Assembly: GCA_902629125.1 (NCBI GenBank)
Contig: CACOPQ010000025.1
Coordinates: forward strand, 1-34,800
DNA: 34,800 nt
Reading direction: 5' to 3'
Origin: an uncultured Alphaproteobacteria bacterium
GTDB taxonomy: Bacteria; Pseudomonadota; Alphaproteobacteria; Thalassobaculales; Thalassobaculaceae
The translations under genes were made by a program, and so were the position numbers. The notes beneath the pieces are model-generated. The model was not told the DNA's origin, did not search any database, and saw only the letters and a program-made list of their open reading frames with translations. Positions 1-9,058 of the stretch are shown piece after piece (position 1 is the stretch's first letter; every line of letters starts with the position of its first letter).

Positions 1-111
1 TGGCGCTGGGTAAACAACGAGGTTTGCTTTTGCAAGTGTCTGTTTGGCCTTGATGGTTATAAGATCAGGGTCTCCTGGCCCAACACCGATCCCATAAATT
101 TTAGCTTTCAT
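1..111 (-). CDS. cobI: Precorrin-2 C20-methyltransferase, N-terminal part (runs off the window)
   Basis: Only the first 37 codons are inside the window; the rest lies to the left. The translated start reads [19 protein letters not shown], followed by a KAKQTL helix and a VVYPAP segment. The GxGxGDPxL motif near residues 8-16 is the first SAM-binding loop of tetrapyrrole methylases, and a YPA segment soon after it is typical of CobI/CbiL, which methylates C20 of precorrin-2. The ATG lies inside the 3' end of cobL (11-nt overlap), so it is the distal gene of a cobH-cobL-cobI operon. The CobI assignment rather than another tetrapyrrole methylase rests on this short N-terminus and on the neighbours. 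Confidence 0.8.
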   Translation of the reverse strand, partial: MKAKIYGIGVGPGDPDLITIKAKQTLAKANLVVYPAP

Positions 112-1357
112 TAACTTGATTTCTTTCACCCAAATTCTTAAACAATCTCAATTGTGTTACAGGTATTTGGGAGCGCCATCCCCTATATTTACCAAGGGGT
201 TCTGATTTTGAAATAGCTATTTTCGTAACCGATCCTCCTAATTGCGCGTGTTTTCGCGTCAAAATTTCTTCCCCTTCAATGGTGACAACATTTGTTACTA
301 AACAGCCTCCGTCTTGTAACGACTCCCAGCATTGATCAAAAAGACCTTTCGTCGCGATACCTCCACCTATAAATATCGCATTGGGACGAGGAAGGCTTGG
401 AAGGCATTCCGGGGCATGGGCATTAATGACCTGCAATTTAGGTGTACCTAACTGGTTGGCGTTTTTAGCAATCGTAGCAGCTCTGTCGACGTCTTCCTCT
501 ATCGCGATTGCCAACGAACGCGGGCTTAGGCGCATCCATTCAATGCCAACAGAGCCAGAACCAGCTCCAACATCCCATAGGAGGCTTCCAGGGTAAGGCT
601 GCAAAGCCGATAATGTTATGGCTCTAACCTCCTTTTTGGTCAACATTCCGTCATTGATAAATAAATCATCTTCCAGTCCTGGGTGCCGTGTTACTAAAAC
701 GGTCTCGCGCGAACTTAAAATCTCTATGGCTATGGTATTAAAACTAGCACCTGGTTTTTTGCTCCATGATCTGGCTATTCCTTCGATGCGTCTTTCAGAG
801 GAGCCGCCCATATGTTCCAAAACAGTTATTTGGCTATTTCCAAATCCTCGCTCCGTCAAAAGTTCTGCGACTTCTCGTGGTGAATTTTCATCGTTGGATA
901 AAACAACGATCTTTGCGAGTGGCTGTAAATAACCTCTTAGTACTGCTAATGGCCTGCCGTGAAGAGTAACTAGCTCCACGTCTTGATGCGGCCATCCCAT
1001 CCGAGCGCATGCAAGAGAAAGAGCAGAAGGTGAAGGTAATATGATCATTTCCTCTATTGGAAATGCTTTGCAAAGCGAAGCACCTATGCCATAGCACATT
1101 GGATCGCCGGTAGCTAAAACACATGTTTTTGTTCCCCTGAATTCAGTCAGCTTATTTAGAAGTATGCTTATTGGACTAGGCCAAATTATATGCTCCTGAG
1201 CGATTTTTGGAATCAAGGAGAGATGCCTTTTCCCACCTATAACTATTTCTGCCGTACTAATAAGCTCTCTCGCTTCCTTGGAGAGCCCATCTAGACCTCT
1301 ATCGCCTATTCCAACGACTCGCAACCAGGGGGTGCAGACGTTCCTACTCATGGCCAT
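101..1357 (-). CDS. cobL: Precorrin-6Y C5,15-methyltransferase (decarboxylating)
   Basis: Bifunctional enzyme of aerobic cobalamin synthesis that methylates C5 and C15 of precorrin-6B and decarboxylates the C12 acetate. At 418 aa it has the usual fused length. The N-terminal CbiE-like half (about 12-205) has the VVGIGDRG loop, a [10 protein letters not shown] motif and the [15 protein letters not shown] stretch. The C-terminal CbiT-like half (about 240-400) is a SAM methyltransferase fold with motif [14 protein letters not shown]. The start overlaps the end of cobH by 14 nt; a second ATG two codons downstream (MSRN) is possible. The 3' end overlaps cobI. Tight overlaps point to one transcript and probable translational coupling. 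Confidence 0.95.
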   Translation of the reverse strand: MAMSRNVCTPWLRVVGIGDRGLDGLSKEARELISTAEIVIGGKRHLSLIPKIAQEHIIWPSPISILLNKLTEFRGTKTCVLATGDPMCYGIGASLCKAFPIEEMIILPSPSALSLACARMGWPHQDVELVTLHGRPLAVLRGYLQPLAKIVVLSNDENSPREVAELLTERGFGNSQITVLEHMGGSSERRIEGIARSWSKKPGASFNTIAIEILSSRETVLVTRHPGLEDDLFINDGMLTKKEVRAITLSALQPYPGSLLWDVGAGSGSVGIEWMRLSPRSLAIAIEEDVDRAATIAKNANQLGTPKLQVINAHAPECLPSLPRPNAIFIGGGIATKGLFDQCWESLQDGGCLVTNVVTIEGEEILTRKHAQLGGSVTKIAISKSEPLGKYRGWRSQIPVTQLRLFKNLGERNQVNES

Positions 1358-1991
1358 GGTGCTTCCGTGCGAGTTTTAAAAGTGCATTGCATCCTGCAGC
1401 AGCTATTGCGCTCCCACCTAATCGTCCTAACAAAGTAATATGTTGTATGGTAGGGTTAAAACCATTGAGTAGTATTTTTGAGTCCTCAGCTCCTACGAAG
1501 CCTACAGGAAAGCCTAGTACTAGTGCCGGATTGAAACCATCATCGCGGATTTTTTCAATCAGTCTAAAGAGGGCAGTAGGCGCGTTACCTATCACGACGA
1601 CCGCTCCATCGATATATTTGTGCCAAAGTTCAACCTGGGCGGCGGATCGTGTTGTTTTTTGAGTTTTTGCAATATTTTTTACTTCTGGATAGTTCAGAAA
1701 ACATAGAAGTTTATTCTTAGGGAAGTCATCGATCATGGAAACGCCAGCTTTTACCATATTACAGTCGCAAATTATTGGAGCTCCTCTTAAAATGGCCGCA
1801 ATACCATCCGAAACCGCGCTGCTGGTGAACTGGAGTTGCTTGGTAATATCTGGCATTCCGCATGCATGAGCAATTCTGGCAGCTACTCTGGTCTCTTGTT
1901 CGTTAAATCGTTCTAAGTCTGCCTCGTTGTGGACTATTGAGAATGACTTTTCATAAATAGCCTTGGCATTTTTTTCATATTCAATTTTCAT
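1344..1991 (-). CDS. cobH: Precorrin-8X methylmutase
   Basis: Moves the C11 methyl group of precorrin-8X to C12, giving hydrogenobyrinate. The 215-aa length is normal for CobH/CbiC. The ARIAHACGMPDI segment places His42 where the catalytic histidine of the family lies, and the SSAVSDGIAAILRGAPIICD and GFPVGFVGAEDSK segments match the substrate-binding regions. The gene is followed at once by cobL (14-nt overlap). Its ATG shares an ATGA junction with a stop codon of an upstream frame that now looks broken (see 1988-2243), so it may once have been an internal gene of a longer operon. Confidence 0.95.
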   Translation of the reverse strand: MKIEYEKNAKAIYEKSFSIVHNEADLERFNEQETRVAARIAHACGMPDITKQLQFTSSAVSDGIAAILRGAPIICDCNMVKAGVSMIDDFPKNKLLCFLNYPEVKNIAKTQKTTRSAAQVELWHKYIDGAVVVIGNAPTALFRLIEKIRDDGFNPALVLGFPVGFVGAEDSKILLNGFNPTIQHITLLGRLGGSAIAAAGCNALLKLARKHHGHE

Positions 1992-2243
1992 AGCAGCGTG
2001 GCCCTAAAGAGATGAATATTGTGCCCGTCGTTGACACCAAGGCGCCGTAAGCTTTCTTCAAAATAAGCCCTCCCAAAAACAGCTGTAGAAGATCTGGAAG
2101 AGAACCTATCCTTCTAGCTCGCCGCGATTGATCTCCGATGTGGATCTATCAATAAACGACTCTTCTACGGTTGTCGTGACTTGCACGTCCCAACCAACAA
2201 CATTCTCGCGCTTCTCTAGACGTAACGCAATAGAATGTATCAT
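1988..2243 (-). pseudogene. Frame-broken coding remnant upstream of cobH, unidentified
   Basis: This is the content of the 315-nt gap between cobH and the divergent SDR gene. One minus-strand frame gives a 45-codon ORF from an ATG at 2243 to a TAG at 2108-2106 (MIHSIALRLEKRENVVGWDV and on). The next frame is open for 41 codons from 2113 and ends at a TGA (1990-1988) that overlaps the cobH ATG as ATGA; it contains FGRAYFEESLRRLGVNDG and has no start codon of its own. Joining the two needs a one-base correction near 2106-2113 and would give a protein of about 85 aa. I do not recognise the product. The ATGA junction and charged, soluble-looking composition suggest a former operon gene. Chance open frames are the alternative. 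Confidence 0.35.
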
Positions 2244-2306
2244 TTGTTCTAAACTGAAGCATGAGTTATTTTCTTGTGTAGAGGCTTTCAGTAGGCTGGA
2301 ACAAAC

Positions 2307-3206
2307 ATGGACCGACAGTTAACAAAAGATTTAAAGCCAGGACATCTCTTCGTATTTGGATTAGGATATTCAACAACTAGGCTCTCAAAACGATTAATGG
2401 CATTAGGTTGGAGGGTGTCTGGGACAAATCGTTCAGAACAAAAGGTAACTGAGGCCCGAAGTATCGGCATTTCCTCAATGATCTTTGACCAAGGAACTCC
2501 ACTGAAGGAACCCGCGAAAGTATTTTCGGATGTTACGCATATTATAGCTTCTATACCACCCAGCGAAATTGGCGAGATTGCCTTGCTTTTGCATTCAGAT
2601 GAGTTGCGCGATTCTACCTCTCTGACCTGGGTAAACTATCTATCAACGCCGGCTGTTTATGGTGATAGATCTGGTGGCGTGGCTTCTGAGTTTGATGAGC
2701 CAACGCCTACCTCAAAAAGGGGAGAAAGGAGGCTTGCAGCAGAAAGAGCATGGATAGACACCTTCTCGGACACCCGCGTTTCAGTCCAAATTATGAGAAT
2801 TGCGGGCATCTATGGGCCTGGGAGGAGCGTTATAGAACAAGTCGCGGCAGGCAGGGCCAGAATAATTGAAAAAGAGGGTCAAGTTTTTAATCGTATTCAT
2901 GTCGACGACATAGGAACAAGTCTTATAGCGTCGATGTTAAGGCCGAATGATAAGCGAATATATAATTTGGCGGATGGTAACCCCTGTGCTAGCGGCGATG
3001 TTACGAGATATGCGTGCAAATTATTGCAGGTCGAACCGCCAACGCCAATAAAGTTTGAGGATGCTGACTTATCTGATATGGCCCGCTCATTTTATAGTGA
3101 GTGCAAGATTTTAGAGACTAGCCGTTTAAGAAACGAATTGATGGTTAATCTTCGATACCCATCCTACAAAGAAGGATTAAGACAGATACTTCAAGATATT
3201 AATTAA
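2307..3206 (+). CDS. Atypical SDR-family NAD(P)-binding protein (YeeZ-like)
   Basis: A 299-aa protein of the extended/atypical short-chain dehydrogenase superfamily. An N-terminal Rossmann signature (LFVFGLGYSTTRLSKRL, about residues 14-30) is followed by NRSEQ after the second strand, a YLSTPAVYGD stretch after the fourth, and a substrate-side region with RIAGIYGPGR and FNRIHVDDIG. Where classical enzymes carry YxxxK this one reads PTPTSKRGERRLAAERAW, as in YeeZ-like proteins of unknown function, so normal dehydrogenase or epimerase chemistry is doubtful. It converges on cobO with a 4-nt overlap of coding ends. The ATG at 2307 has a GGA about 7 nt upstream. Confidence 0.8.
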   Translation: MDRQLTKDLKPGHLFVFGLGYSTTRLSKRLMALGWRVSGTNRSEQKVTEARSIGISSMIFDQGTPLKEPAKVFSDVTHIIASIPPSEIGEIALLLHSDELRDSTSLTWVNYLSTPAVYGDRSGGVASEFDEPTPTSKRGERRLAAERAWIDTFSDTRVSVQIMRIAGIYGPGRSVIEQVAAGRARIIEKEGQVFNRIHVDDIGTSLIASMLRPNDKRIYNLADGNPCASGDVTRYACKLLQVEPPTPIKFEDADLSDMARSFYSECKILETSRLRNELMVNLRYPSYKEGLRQILQDIN

Positions 3207-3832
3207 AATTCAATACCTGCCTGAGCCTTAAAGCCTGAACGAAATGGATGCTTAATCATCGTCATCTCTGTGACGAGATCCGATATTTCAATAAGTTCCT
3301 CTTTCGCGTTACGCCCGGTTATAATTATGTGCAGATCTTCTCTTTTATTTTTTATTGTTTTTACTACGTCATCAATTGAAAGATAGTCGTACCGCAAAAC
3401 AATGTTGAGCTCGTCTAATAAGATCATGGAATAACTGGGGTCTTGCATCATAACTTTAGCTTGGTTCCAAGCAGCATCGGCTGCTGCAATATCCCGATTT
3501 AGGTCTTGAGTGTCCCACGTGAACCCTTCCCCCATGGTATGGACGGCTACTTGATGGCTGAATGCTTCAAGGATTTTTTTCTCGCCAGTTTCCCACTTTC
3601 CCTTAACAAACTGAATTACCCCAACCCTCATCCCATGTCCTAATGCCCTGCAGACCATGCCGAAGGCAGCAGTAGATTTTCCTTTGCCTTTTCCAGTATG
3701 AACAATTGTTAAGCCACCAGTCTTTGTCTTGGTCGCCATAATTTTATTGCGTGCAGCTTTCTTTTTTGCCATTTTTTCGGCGTGGCGATCGGCTTTGTTA
3801 TTGTCTTGAGCCGCTTCTTCATTGTTATTCAT
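3203..3832 (-). CDS. cobO: Cob(I)yrinic acid a,c-diamide adenosyltransferase
   Basis: Transfers the adenosyl group of ATP to the cobalt of reduced corrinoids, giving adenosylcobalamin precursors. The 209-aa protein has the CobO/BtuR layout: a lysine-rich charged N-terminal tail (1-37), a P-loop HTGKGKGKSTAAFG (Walker A about 45-58), GVIQFVKGKWETGE, a Walker-B-like LLDELNIVLRYDYL (138-151), and the conserved tail HPFRSGFKAQAGIEF. The start is supported by GGAGG seven bases before the ATG. The product supplies the cofactor for the methylmalonyl-CoA mutase encoded at 12-16 kb. No B12-riboswitch-like element was recognised in the 239 nt upstream. Confidence 0.96.
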   Translation of the reverse strand: MNNNEEAAQDNNKADRHAEKMAKKKAARNKIMATKTKTGGLTIVHTGKGKGKSTAAFGMVCRALGHGMRVGVIQFVKGKWETGEKKILEAFSHQVAVHTMGEGFTWDTQDLNRDIAAADAAWNQAKVMMQDPSYSMILLDELNIVLRYDYLSIDDVVKTIKNKREDLHIIITGRNAKEELIEISDLVTEMTMIKHPFRSGFKAQAGIEF

Positions 3833-4071
3833 TCAATAACCTCCGTTCAATAAAGACGTATTTGTTACGACTTATTGAGTGCTTTTCCAAAATAGAGCCT
3901 ACCAAATTTTATTTGAAGCAATATTTTAAATAAAAAAAGAATTCTGGTAGCATTAGATCTTTTTTTTTTCTTGTTGGCTATGTATAGCACAATAGGTTCG
4001 GTAATTACTGAAGCTATTTATTTGCTACCTCAAGTATTTTTGAAAACAAAGACGACGCATTGCATTAGATT
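3833..4071. other. Divergent intergenic region between cobO and ribF
   Basis: This is 239 nt of AT-rich sequence that must hold promoters for cobO (leftward) and ribF (rightward). It has a run of ten T at 3960-3969 and the cobO Shine-Dalgarno (GGAGG on the minus strand, just left of 3846). I found no convincing -35/-10 pair, no hairpin with a U-tract and no cobalamin-riboswitch core. Confidence 0.4.
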
Positions 4072-5043
4072 ATGACTGATATAATAAATAATATCCGGGT
4101 TATAAAAAGCCTCACTGAAATAGCAAATGATGACAAGAACTCTGTAGCAGCAGTCGGTAACTTCGATGGCGTTCATCTTGGGCATAGAAAAATTATTGAA
4201 CACGCCAAAACTATTGCAGATAGACTGGGCGCGCGGCCATCTGTTCTCACTTTCGAGCCTCACCCAAGAGCGCTGTTTCAGACCGACGGGGTTCCATTCC
4301 GATTATCTACAAGTGTTTCCAAAGCACGAGCGCTTTCAAAAACGGGTATAGACTTAATTTTTGAGCTCCAGTTCGATCAGACCTTTGCCCAACTCTCTGC
4401 CGAGGAGTTTGTTGTTAAAGTTTTGAAGAATAGCCTTCAATTAAATCATGTTGTTTGTGGTTACGATTTTGTCTTTGGTCATCGTCGAAGAGGAACAGCT
4501 GAAATACTGGAAACGTTAGGCAATAAAGTTGGTATAGGGGTTACGATAATCCCGGCGGTTTCGGAGAAAGATGGAGCAGTGTACTCCTCAACCAGAGTGA
4601 GGCAATGCTTAGCGGAGGGAGATCCTATCGGTGCATCGGAGCTCTTGGGCAGGCCGTGGTCGTTTTCTGCTTTGGTTGAGACGGGTGATCAACGAGGGAG
4701 AACAATCGGGTTTCCGACGTGCAATTTGCGACTATATGATTTGGTGCAACCATCCCATGGCGTTTATGCTGTTTTTGTTCAAATAGAAAACGAAGCTAAA
4801 TGGTTGCCAGGTGTGGCAAATTTTGGAAGGCGACCAACAGTTAATGATCGTGGTGCTTTATTTGAAGTGAATTTGTTCGACATAGAGCGCGATTTATATA
4901 ATAAACGCCTCACAGTATGTATTATGGATTTTATAAGGCCAGAATTAAAGTTCGACGGATTAGATGCGTTAAAAACTCAAATAACGGTGGATGCGACCAG
5001 TGCAAGAGCCATCCTTGCAAATTGCAGGGCGCCTCAATATTAA
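4072..5043 (+). CDS. ribF: Bifunctional riboflavin kinase / FAD synthetase
   Basis: Converts riboflavin to FMN and FMN to FAD in the cytoplasm. The 323-aa length is typical. The N-terminal adenylyltransferase domain has GNFDGVHLGH (29-38), a nucleotidyltransferase HxGH motif, then VCGYDFVFGHRRRG and YSSTRVRQCL. The C-terminal flavokinase domain has GRTIGFPTCNL, HGVYAVFV and VANFGRRPTVN. It heads a plus-strand run with ileS (10 nt downstream of its stop) and lspA, an arrangement also found in many other bacteria. The ATG at 4072 lacks a clear Shine-Dalgarno, but the protein begins at the usual distance from the first motif. FAD and FMN serve several flavoenzymes in this window. Confidence 0.96.
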   Translation: MTDIINNIRVIKSLTEIANDDKNSVAAVGNFDGVHLGHRKIIEHAKTIADRLGARPSVLTFEPHPRALFQTDGVPFRLSTSVSKARALSKTGIDLIFELQFDQTFAQLSAEEFVVKVLKNSLQLNHVVCGYDFVFGHRRRGTAEILETLGNKVGIGVTIIPAVSEKDGAVYSSTRVRQCLAEGDPIGASELLGRPWSFSALVETGDQRGRTIGFPTCNLRLYDLVQPSHGVYAVFVQIENEAKWLPGVANFGRRPTVNDRGALFEVNLFDIERDLYNKRLTVCIMDFIRPELKFDGLDALKTQITVDATSARAILANCRAPQY

Positions 5044-5053
5044 CGGAAATGCG

Positions 5054-7882
5054 ATGACGATAGACTACAAAGATACAATTTTCCTTCCAAAAACAAGCTT
5101 CCCTATGCGGGCTGGGCTACCGAAACGAGAGCCAGAAATCTTGGCAGAATGGGAAAATATTGGCCTCGAGCAAAGAATACGCAATGACCGAAAAGGGAAA
5201 GAAAAATTCATTCTTCACGATGGGCCTCCTTATGCCAACGGCCATCTACACATGGGACACGCCTTAAACAAAGTATTAAAGGATGTAATAAATAGATCGC
5301 AGCAGATGCTAGGTAAGGACGCCAACTATGTTCCGGGCTGGGATTGCCATGGCCTTCCCATAGAGTGGAAAATCGAAGAGGAATATCGGGCTAAAGGGCA
5401 GGATAAAGATAGTGTGCCTATTTTGGAATTCCGGAGGCAATGCCGGGATTTTGCAGAAGAATGGGTTAAAGTTCAGACGGCCGAGTTCAAACGCCTCGGT
5501 GTTACAGGCACTTGGGATAATCCGTACACTACAATGAGTTATAATGCGGAAGCTCAAATCTCAAGAGAGCTTGGAAAATTTTTAATGAACGGTGGATTGT
5601 ACAAGGGTGCAAAACCAGTTCTTTGGTCTGCGGTTGAAAAAACAGCTTTAGCCGACGCGGAAGTTGAATACCACGATCACAAGTCGACAACAATTCATGT
5701 GAGATTTCCTGTCGTAGAGACGTTGAGTCCTATATTGAATGGTGCGTCGATTATTATATGGACGACTACACCGTGGACAATTCCGGGTAATAAGGCGGTT
5801 GCGTATGGTGAAGAATATGAGTACGGAGTTTATGAAGTTGTTGATGTTGATGATGAGAGCACAGCAATTATTGGAGAAAAGATTGTTGTTGGTGTTGAAC
5901 TCTTAAATGAAGTTAAAAGTGCCGCGCAAATTCTAAGTGTTACCAAATTGGCGTCGTTAAGGGGGACAGATTTTGAAAAAACTAGGCTGTCACATCCATT
6001 AAAAACTGACGGGTATAATTTTACGGTCCCCATGCTGCCGGCAGACTTTGTGACGACAGATCAAGGTAGCGGCTTCGTTCATATAGCACCCGGAGCAGGG
6101 GCAGATGACTTCGAGTTGGGTTTGAGGCACGGGTTAGAAGTTGTAACCAACGTCAATGATGCGGGAAAGTTTTATGATCATATTCCTCTAGTAGCAGGAC
6201 TGGATGTTTTAAAAGATAATTATAAGATTGCAATGATCGTAAAAGAAGCAGGAGCGCTATTAGCTGTTGGTCGTCTTACGCACAGTTATCCGCACTCTTG
6301 GCGATCGAAGGCACCTTTAATATTTAGAACCACCCCACAATGGTTCATTTCAATGGAAAACAATGAACTTAGGAATGTTGCTCTAGATGCTATAGATGCT
6401 ACACGTTTCATCCCGGGTAGAGGTAAAAATAGATTAAGAACCATGATCGAGCAACGTCCAGACTGGTGTGTCTCTCGGCAAAGGGCATGGGGTGTTCCAA
6501 TTACCATATTTATTAACAAGCGAACGGGTGAACCCCTAAAGGATCAGAAAGTAATTGACAGGATAGGCGATATATTTGAGGTGGAGGGTTCGGACGCGTG
6601 GTATTCAAGTGACCCGCAGCGTTTTCTTGGGGACAAATATGATGCAAATGATTACGAGCAAATTACAGATATAGTTGAAGTTTGGTTCGATAGCGGCTCG
6701 ACACATGCTTTTGTTTTAGAGAGTCGGCCCGAATTAAAATGGCCGGCATCCCTTTATCTTGAAGGATCCGATCAACATCGAGGTTGGTTTCACACCTCTC
6801 TTTTACAATCTAGTGGTACGCGAGGAAGTGCACCATTTGAGGCCGTTCTAACGCACGGATTTGTGCTAGATGAGTCTGGTAGAAAAATGTCGAAATCAAT
6901 GGGTAATGTGACAGCGCCACAAGATATTATAGAGCGGAATGGTGCAGACATTTTACGTTTGTGGGTAGTGGGCTCGGACTATTCCGAAGATCTAAGAATT
7001 GGTCCAGAAATACTTAAACGGCAGATAGACCTATACAGAAGATTACGAAATACACTGCGTTACGTTATTGGAAACCTGAGCGACTTTTCGAACGATGAAT
7101 TAAAAGATTTTGACCAAATGCCAGAATTGGAAAGGTGGGTTCTTCATAGAATTTCCGAATTAGATGCAATTATCAGAAAAGACATTGATAATTTTGATTT
7201 TCACAATTTGTTTCAACAGTTACATAATTTTTGCTCCGTCGACTTGTCTGCTTTCTATTTCGATATCAGGAAAGATGTACTGTACTGCGATCCATTAATG
7301 TCGCATAGACGACGGTCAACTCGCACGGTATTAGATATTCTGTTTAGGTGCCTCACGACATGGTTAGCTCCCATTCTTTGTTTCACTGCTGAAGAAGCAT
7401 GGCAGGCCCGGATAGGCAATTCGAAGAAATCGGTTCACTTAGAAACGTTCGCCGTCATACCAAACAGCTGGAACAATCCAGACTTAGCTGATAAATGGTC
7501 CATCATACGTGATGTTCGTAAAGTTGTAACTGGAGCTTTGGAATTAGAGCGCTCGGAAAAAAGAATCGGTTCTTCATTGCAGGCAAAACCCACTGTTTAC
7601 ATGGATGGAAATGCATTGCAAACTTTCCAAGGGCTAGATGCAGAGGATATTTTTATTACATCTGGCGTGAATTTGGAAGAAGGTGACGGCCCGGATGATG
7701 CTTTCAGAATTGACGAGATTCCAAATGTTTCTGTAGTTCAAGGCTCGGCGGATGGAGAAAAGTGTGAACGTTGCTGGAAAATTCTTCCTGAAGTAGGGAA
7801 AAAAGGTAAGCCAATATGCAGTCGTTGCGAAGATGCGGTAGCCGAACTTCATGAAAAAAATTTCGAAATCAAACAGGTATAG
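5054..7882 (+). CDS. ileS: Isoleucyl-tRNA synthetase
   Basis: Charges tRNA-Ile; class I synthetase of 942 aa. The HIGH motif appears as PYANGHLHMGH near residue 60 and KMSKS is intact as KMSKSMGN near residue 610. The CP1 editing domain has WTTTPWTIPGNKAV, and the ILRLWVVGSDYSEDLRIG and SDQHRGWFH stretches are diagnostic of IleS. A C-terminal zinc knuckle is present (CERC about 20 residues before CSRC). The frame is open further up to 4991 inside ribF, but the ATG at 5054 starts the normal N-terminus (MTIDYKDTIFLPKTSFPMR), lies 10 nt after ribF and has a GGA upstream, so I prefer it. The 3' end overlaps lspA by 32 nt. Confidence 0.97.
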   Translation: MTIDYKDTIFLPKTSFPMRAGLPKREPEILAEWENIGLEQRIRNDRKGKEKFILHDGPPYANGHLHMGHALNKVLKDVINRSQQMLGKDANYVPGWDCHGLPIEWKIEEEYRAKGQDKDSVPILEFRRQCRDFAEEWVKVQTAEFKRLGVTGTWDNPYTTMSYNAEAQISRELGKFLMNGGLYKGAKPVLWSAVEKTALADAEVEYHDHKSTTIHVRFPVVETLSPILNGASIIIWTTTPWTIPGNKAVAYGEEYEYGVYEVVDVDDESTAIIGEKIVVGVELLNEVKSAAQILSVTKLASLRGTDFEKTRLSHPLKTDGYNFTVPMLPADFVTTDQGSGFVHIAPGAGADDFELGLRHGLEVVTNVNDAGKFYDHIPLVAGLDVLKDNYKIAMIVKEAGALLAVGRLTHSYPHSWRSKAPLIFRTTPQWFISMENNELRNVALDAIDATRFIPGRGKNRLRTMIEQRPDWCVSRQRAWGVPITIFINKRTGEPLKDQKVIDRIGDIFEVEGSDAWYSSDPQRFLGDKYDANDYEQITDIVEVWFDSGSTHAFVLESRPELKWPASLYLEGSDQHRGWFHTSLLQSSGTRGSAPFEAVLTHGFVLDESGRKMSKSMGNVTAPQDIIERNGADILRLWVVGSDYSEDLRIGPEILKRQIDLYRRLRNTLRYVIGNLSDFSNDELKDFDQMPELERWVLHRISELDAIIRKDIDNFDFHNLFQQLHNFCSVDLSAFYFDIRKDVLYCDPLMSHRRRSTRTVLDILFRCLTTWLAPILCFTAEEAWQARIGNSKKSVHLETFAVIPNSWNNPDLADKWSIIRDVRKVVTGALELERSEKRIGSSLQAKPTVYMDGNALQTFQGLDAEDIFITSGVNLEEGDGPDDAFRIDEIPNVSVVQGSADGEKCERCWKILPEVGKKGKPICSRCEDAVAELHEKNFEIKQV

Positions 7883-8351
7883 ATTGCCTGTCAATTTTTT
7901 ATTGCTCTCCGCTCTGATAGTTGCGGCTGATCAACTGACAAAACACTGGGCTTTTGAAGCTTTGTTTCTTCCGAATACTAGTCTCAAGGTTTTTTCCTTT
8001 TTGAACCTAGTTCCAGTTTGGAATAGGGGTATTAGTTTCGGAATTCTATCAGAAAGCGGCGATATGATGCCGACGATTATTACAGTAATAACAGCGCTTA
8101 TAACAATTTGTTTGATAATTTGGTTGGTAAAGGCCCAAAAACCAATCACTAAAATCAGCTTAAGTCTTATTATTGGCGGGGCGATAGGGAACATAATCGA
8201 TAGATTGGAGCATGGTGCTGTAATTGATTTTTTGGATGTTCATGCCTTTGGCCTCCATTGGCCAGCCTTTAATGTAGCTGACTCGGCGATCACGGTAGGT
8301 GTTGGTATCTTTTTTTACGAAAATTTTGTATTAAGAAGAAGTGAAACATAG
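7851..8351 (+). CDS. lspA: Lipoprotein signal peptidase (signal peptidase II)
   Basis: Inner-membrane aspartyl protease that cleaves the signal peptide of diacylglyceryl-modified prolipoproteins. The 166-aa protein has four hydrophobic segments (about 14-29, 68-93, 103-116, 143-157). Conserved blocks are AADQLTKHW, LVPVWNRGISFG, GGAIGNIIDRLEHGAVIDF and FNVADSAI. The catalytic aspartates should be Asp126 (VIDF) and Asp144 (NVAD). The gene starts inside the end of ileS, which implies coupled expression. The next gene encodes a lipoprotein that would be a substrate. Confidence 0.96.
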   Translation: MKKISKSNRYRLPVNFLLLSALIVAADQLTKHWAFEALFLPNTSLKVFSFLNLVPVWNRGISFGILSESGDMMPTIITVITALITICLIIWLVKAQKPITKISLSLIIGGAIGNIIDRLEHGAVIDFLDVHAFGLHWPAFNVADSAITVGVGIFFYENFVLRRSET

Positions 8352-8369
8352 GACTTCTGGGAGATACAA

Positions 8370-8960
8370 TTGCGACAACAAAAAAAAATGAAGTTTAAGG
8401 CTCTCTTTAGTTTGCTTTCTGTCATGCTCCTTTCTCCTTTTTTAACCAGCTGTGGGGAAGTGCGATCGATGTTGGGGCAAAATAAGCAGTCTCCGGATGA
8501 ATTTGCGGTTCTAAGCCAAGCACCTCTAAGTATTCCTCCTAATTTTACTTTGCGCCCCCCGGAGCCAGGTGCAAAACGACCCCAACAAATATCAAAAAAA
8601 AATAAAATAAAGCGAATAGTTTTTAAAAGCAAAGCGGCTAAGGCTATGAGCACTACCCCTATCATTGGTGGTGTCTCAGGAGAAAAAAGTTTGCGTAATC
8701 TTCTAGGAACTAGTTCTGCAAATTCTGATATTAGAAGACTTCTCAATGAAGAAAACAGAGAGCTAATTTACACCGATCAGCGATTGATAAATAAGCTTCT
8801 AAAGTGGCCGAGTGGCTCAGCAACCGAGTCTCTTTTAGATGCCGCAGCTGAGTCTGAGCGCATAAAAACTAATCTAGATTCCGGAAAGCCGATAAATGAA
8901 GGTGAGACGCCTTCTATAAAGAAGAGCGGAAATAACTTTATAAAAAAGTTCTTTAAATAA
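8370..8960 (+). CDS. DUF3035-type outer-membrane lipoprotein (BamF-like)
   Basis: A 196-aa predicted lipoprotein. Counted from the TTG at 8370, a hydrophobic signal sequence ends in a lipobox LTSC with Cys28 as the lipidation site. Just after it is the conserved segment PDEFAVLSQAPLSIPPNFTL followed by RPPEP, which I associate with the DUF3035 family of alphaproteobacteria; from memory, the Caulobacter member is called BamF in the outer-membrane protein assembly complex. The rest is charged and low in complexity. The TTG has GGGAG six bases upstream; an ATG at 8388 would also give an intact signal peptide. Position after lspA fits. Exact role is inferred. Confidence 0.75.
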   Translation: MRQQKKMKFKALFSLLSVMLLSPFLTSCGEVRSMLGQNKQSPDEFAVLSQAPLSIPPNFTLRPPEPGAKRPQQISKKNKIKRIVFKSKAAKAMSTTPIIGGVSGEKSLRNLLGTSSANSDIRRLLNEENRELIYTDQRLINKLLKWPSGSATESLLDAAAESERIKTNLDSGKPINEGETPSIKKSGNNFIKKFFK

Positions 8961-9058
8961 GCCTCGTTGTAACTTGAATTTCTGTAAATCCTTCCTAGGT
9001 CTAACGTTCTAGGTACGACTAAACGCAGTTGCCAAATTAGGCTTAAAAAGGCTCTTTC

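Noticed and set aside
888-1124. A second minus-strand open frame inside cobL
   Set aside because: Out-of-frame shadow of cobL, which is continuous and has all its motifs.
3960-3969. A run of ten T as a rho-independent terminator
   Set aside because: No stable stem precedes it on the plus strand, and both flanking genes are transcribed away from it.
3833-4071. A cobalamin riboswitch before cobO
   Set aside because: Expected by pathway, but I could not find the conserved B12-box or a compatible fold on the minus strand.
4991-5053. An N-terminal extension of IleS starting inside ribF
   Set aside because: The extra 21 residues do not resemble an IleS N-terminus, and the ATG at 5054 starts the normal protein just after the ribF stop.
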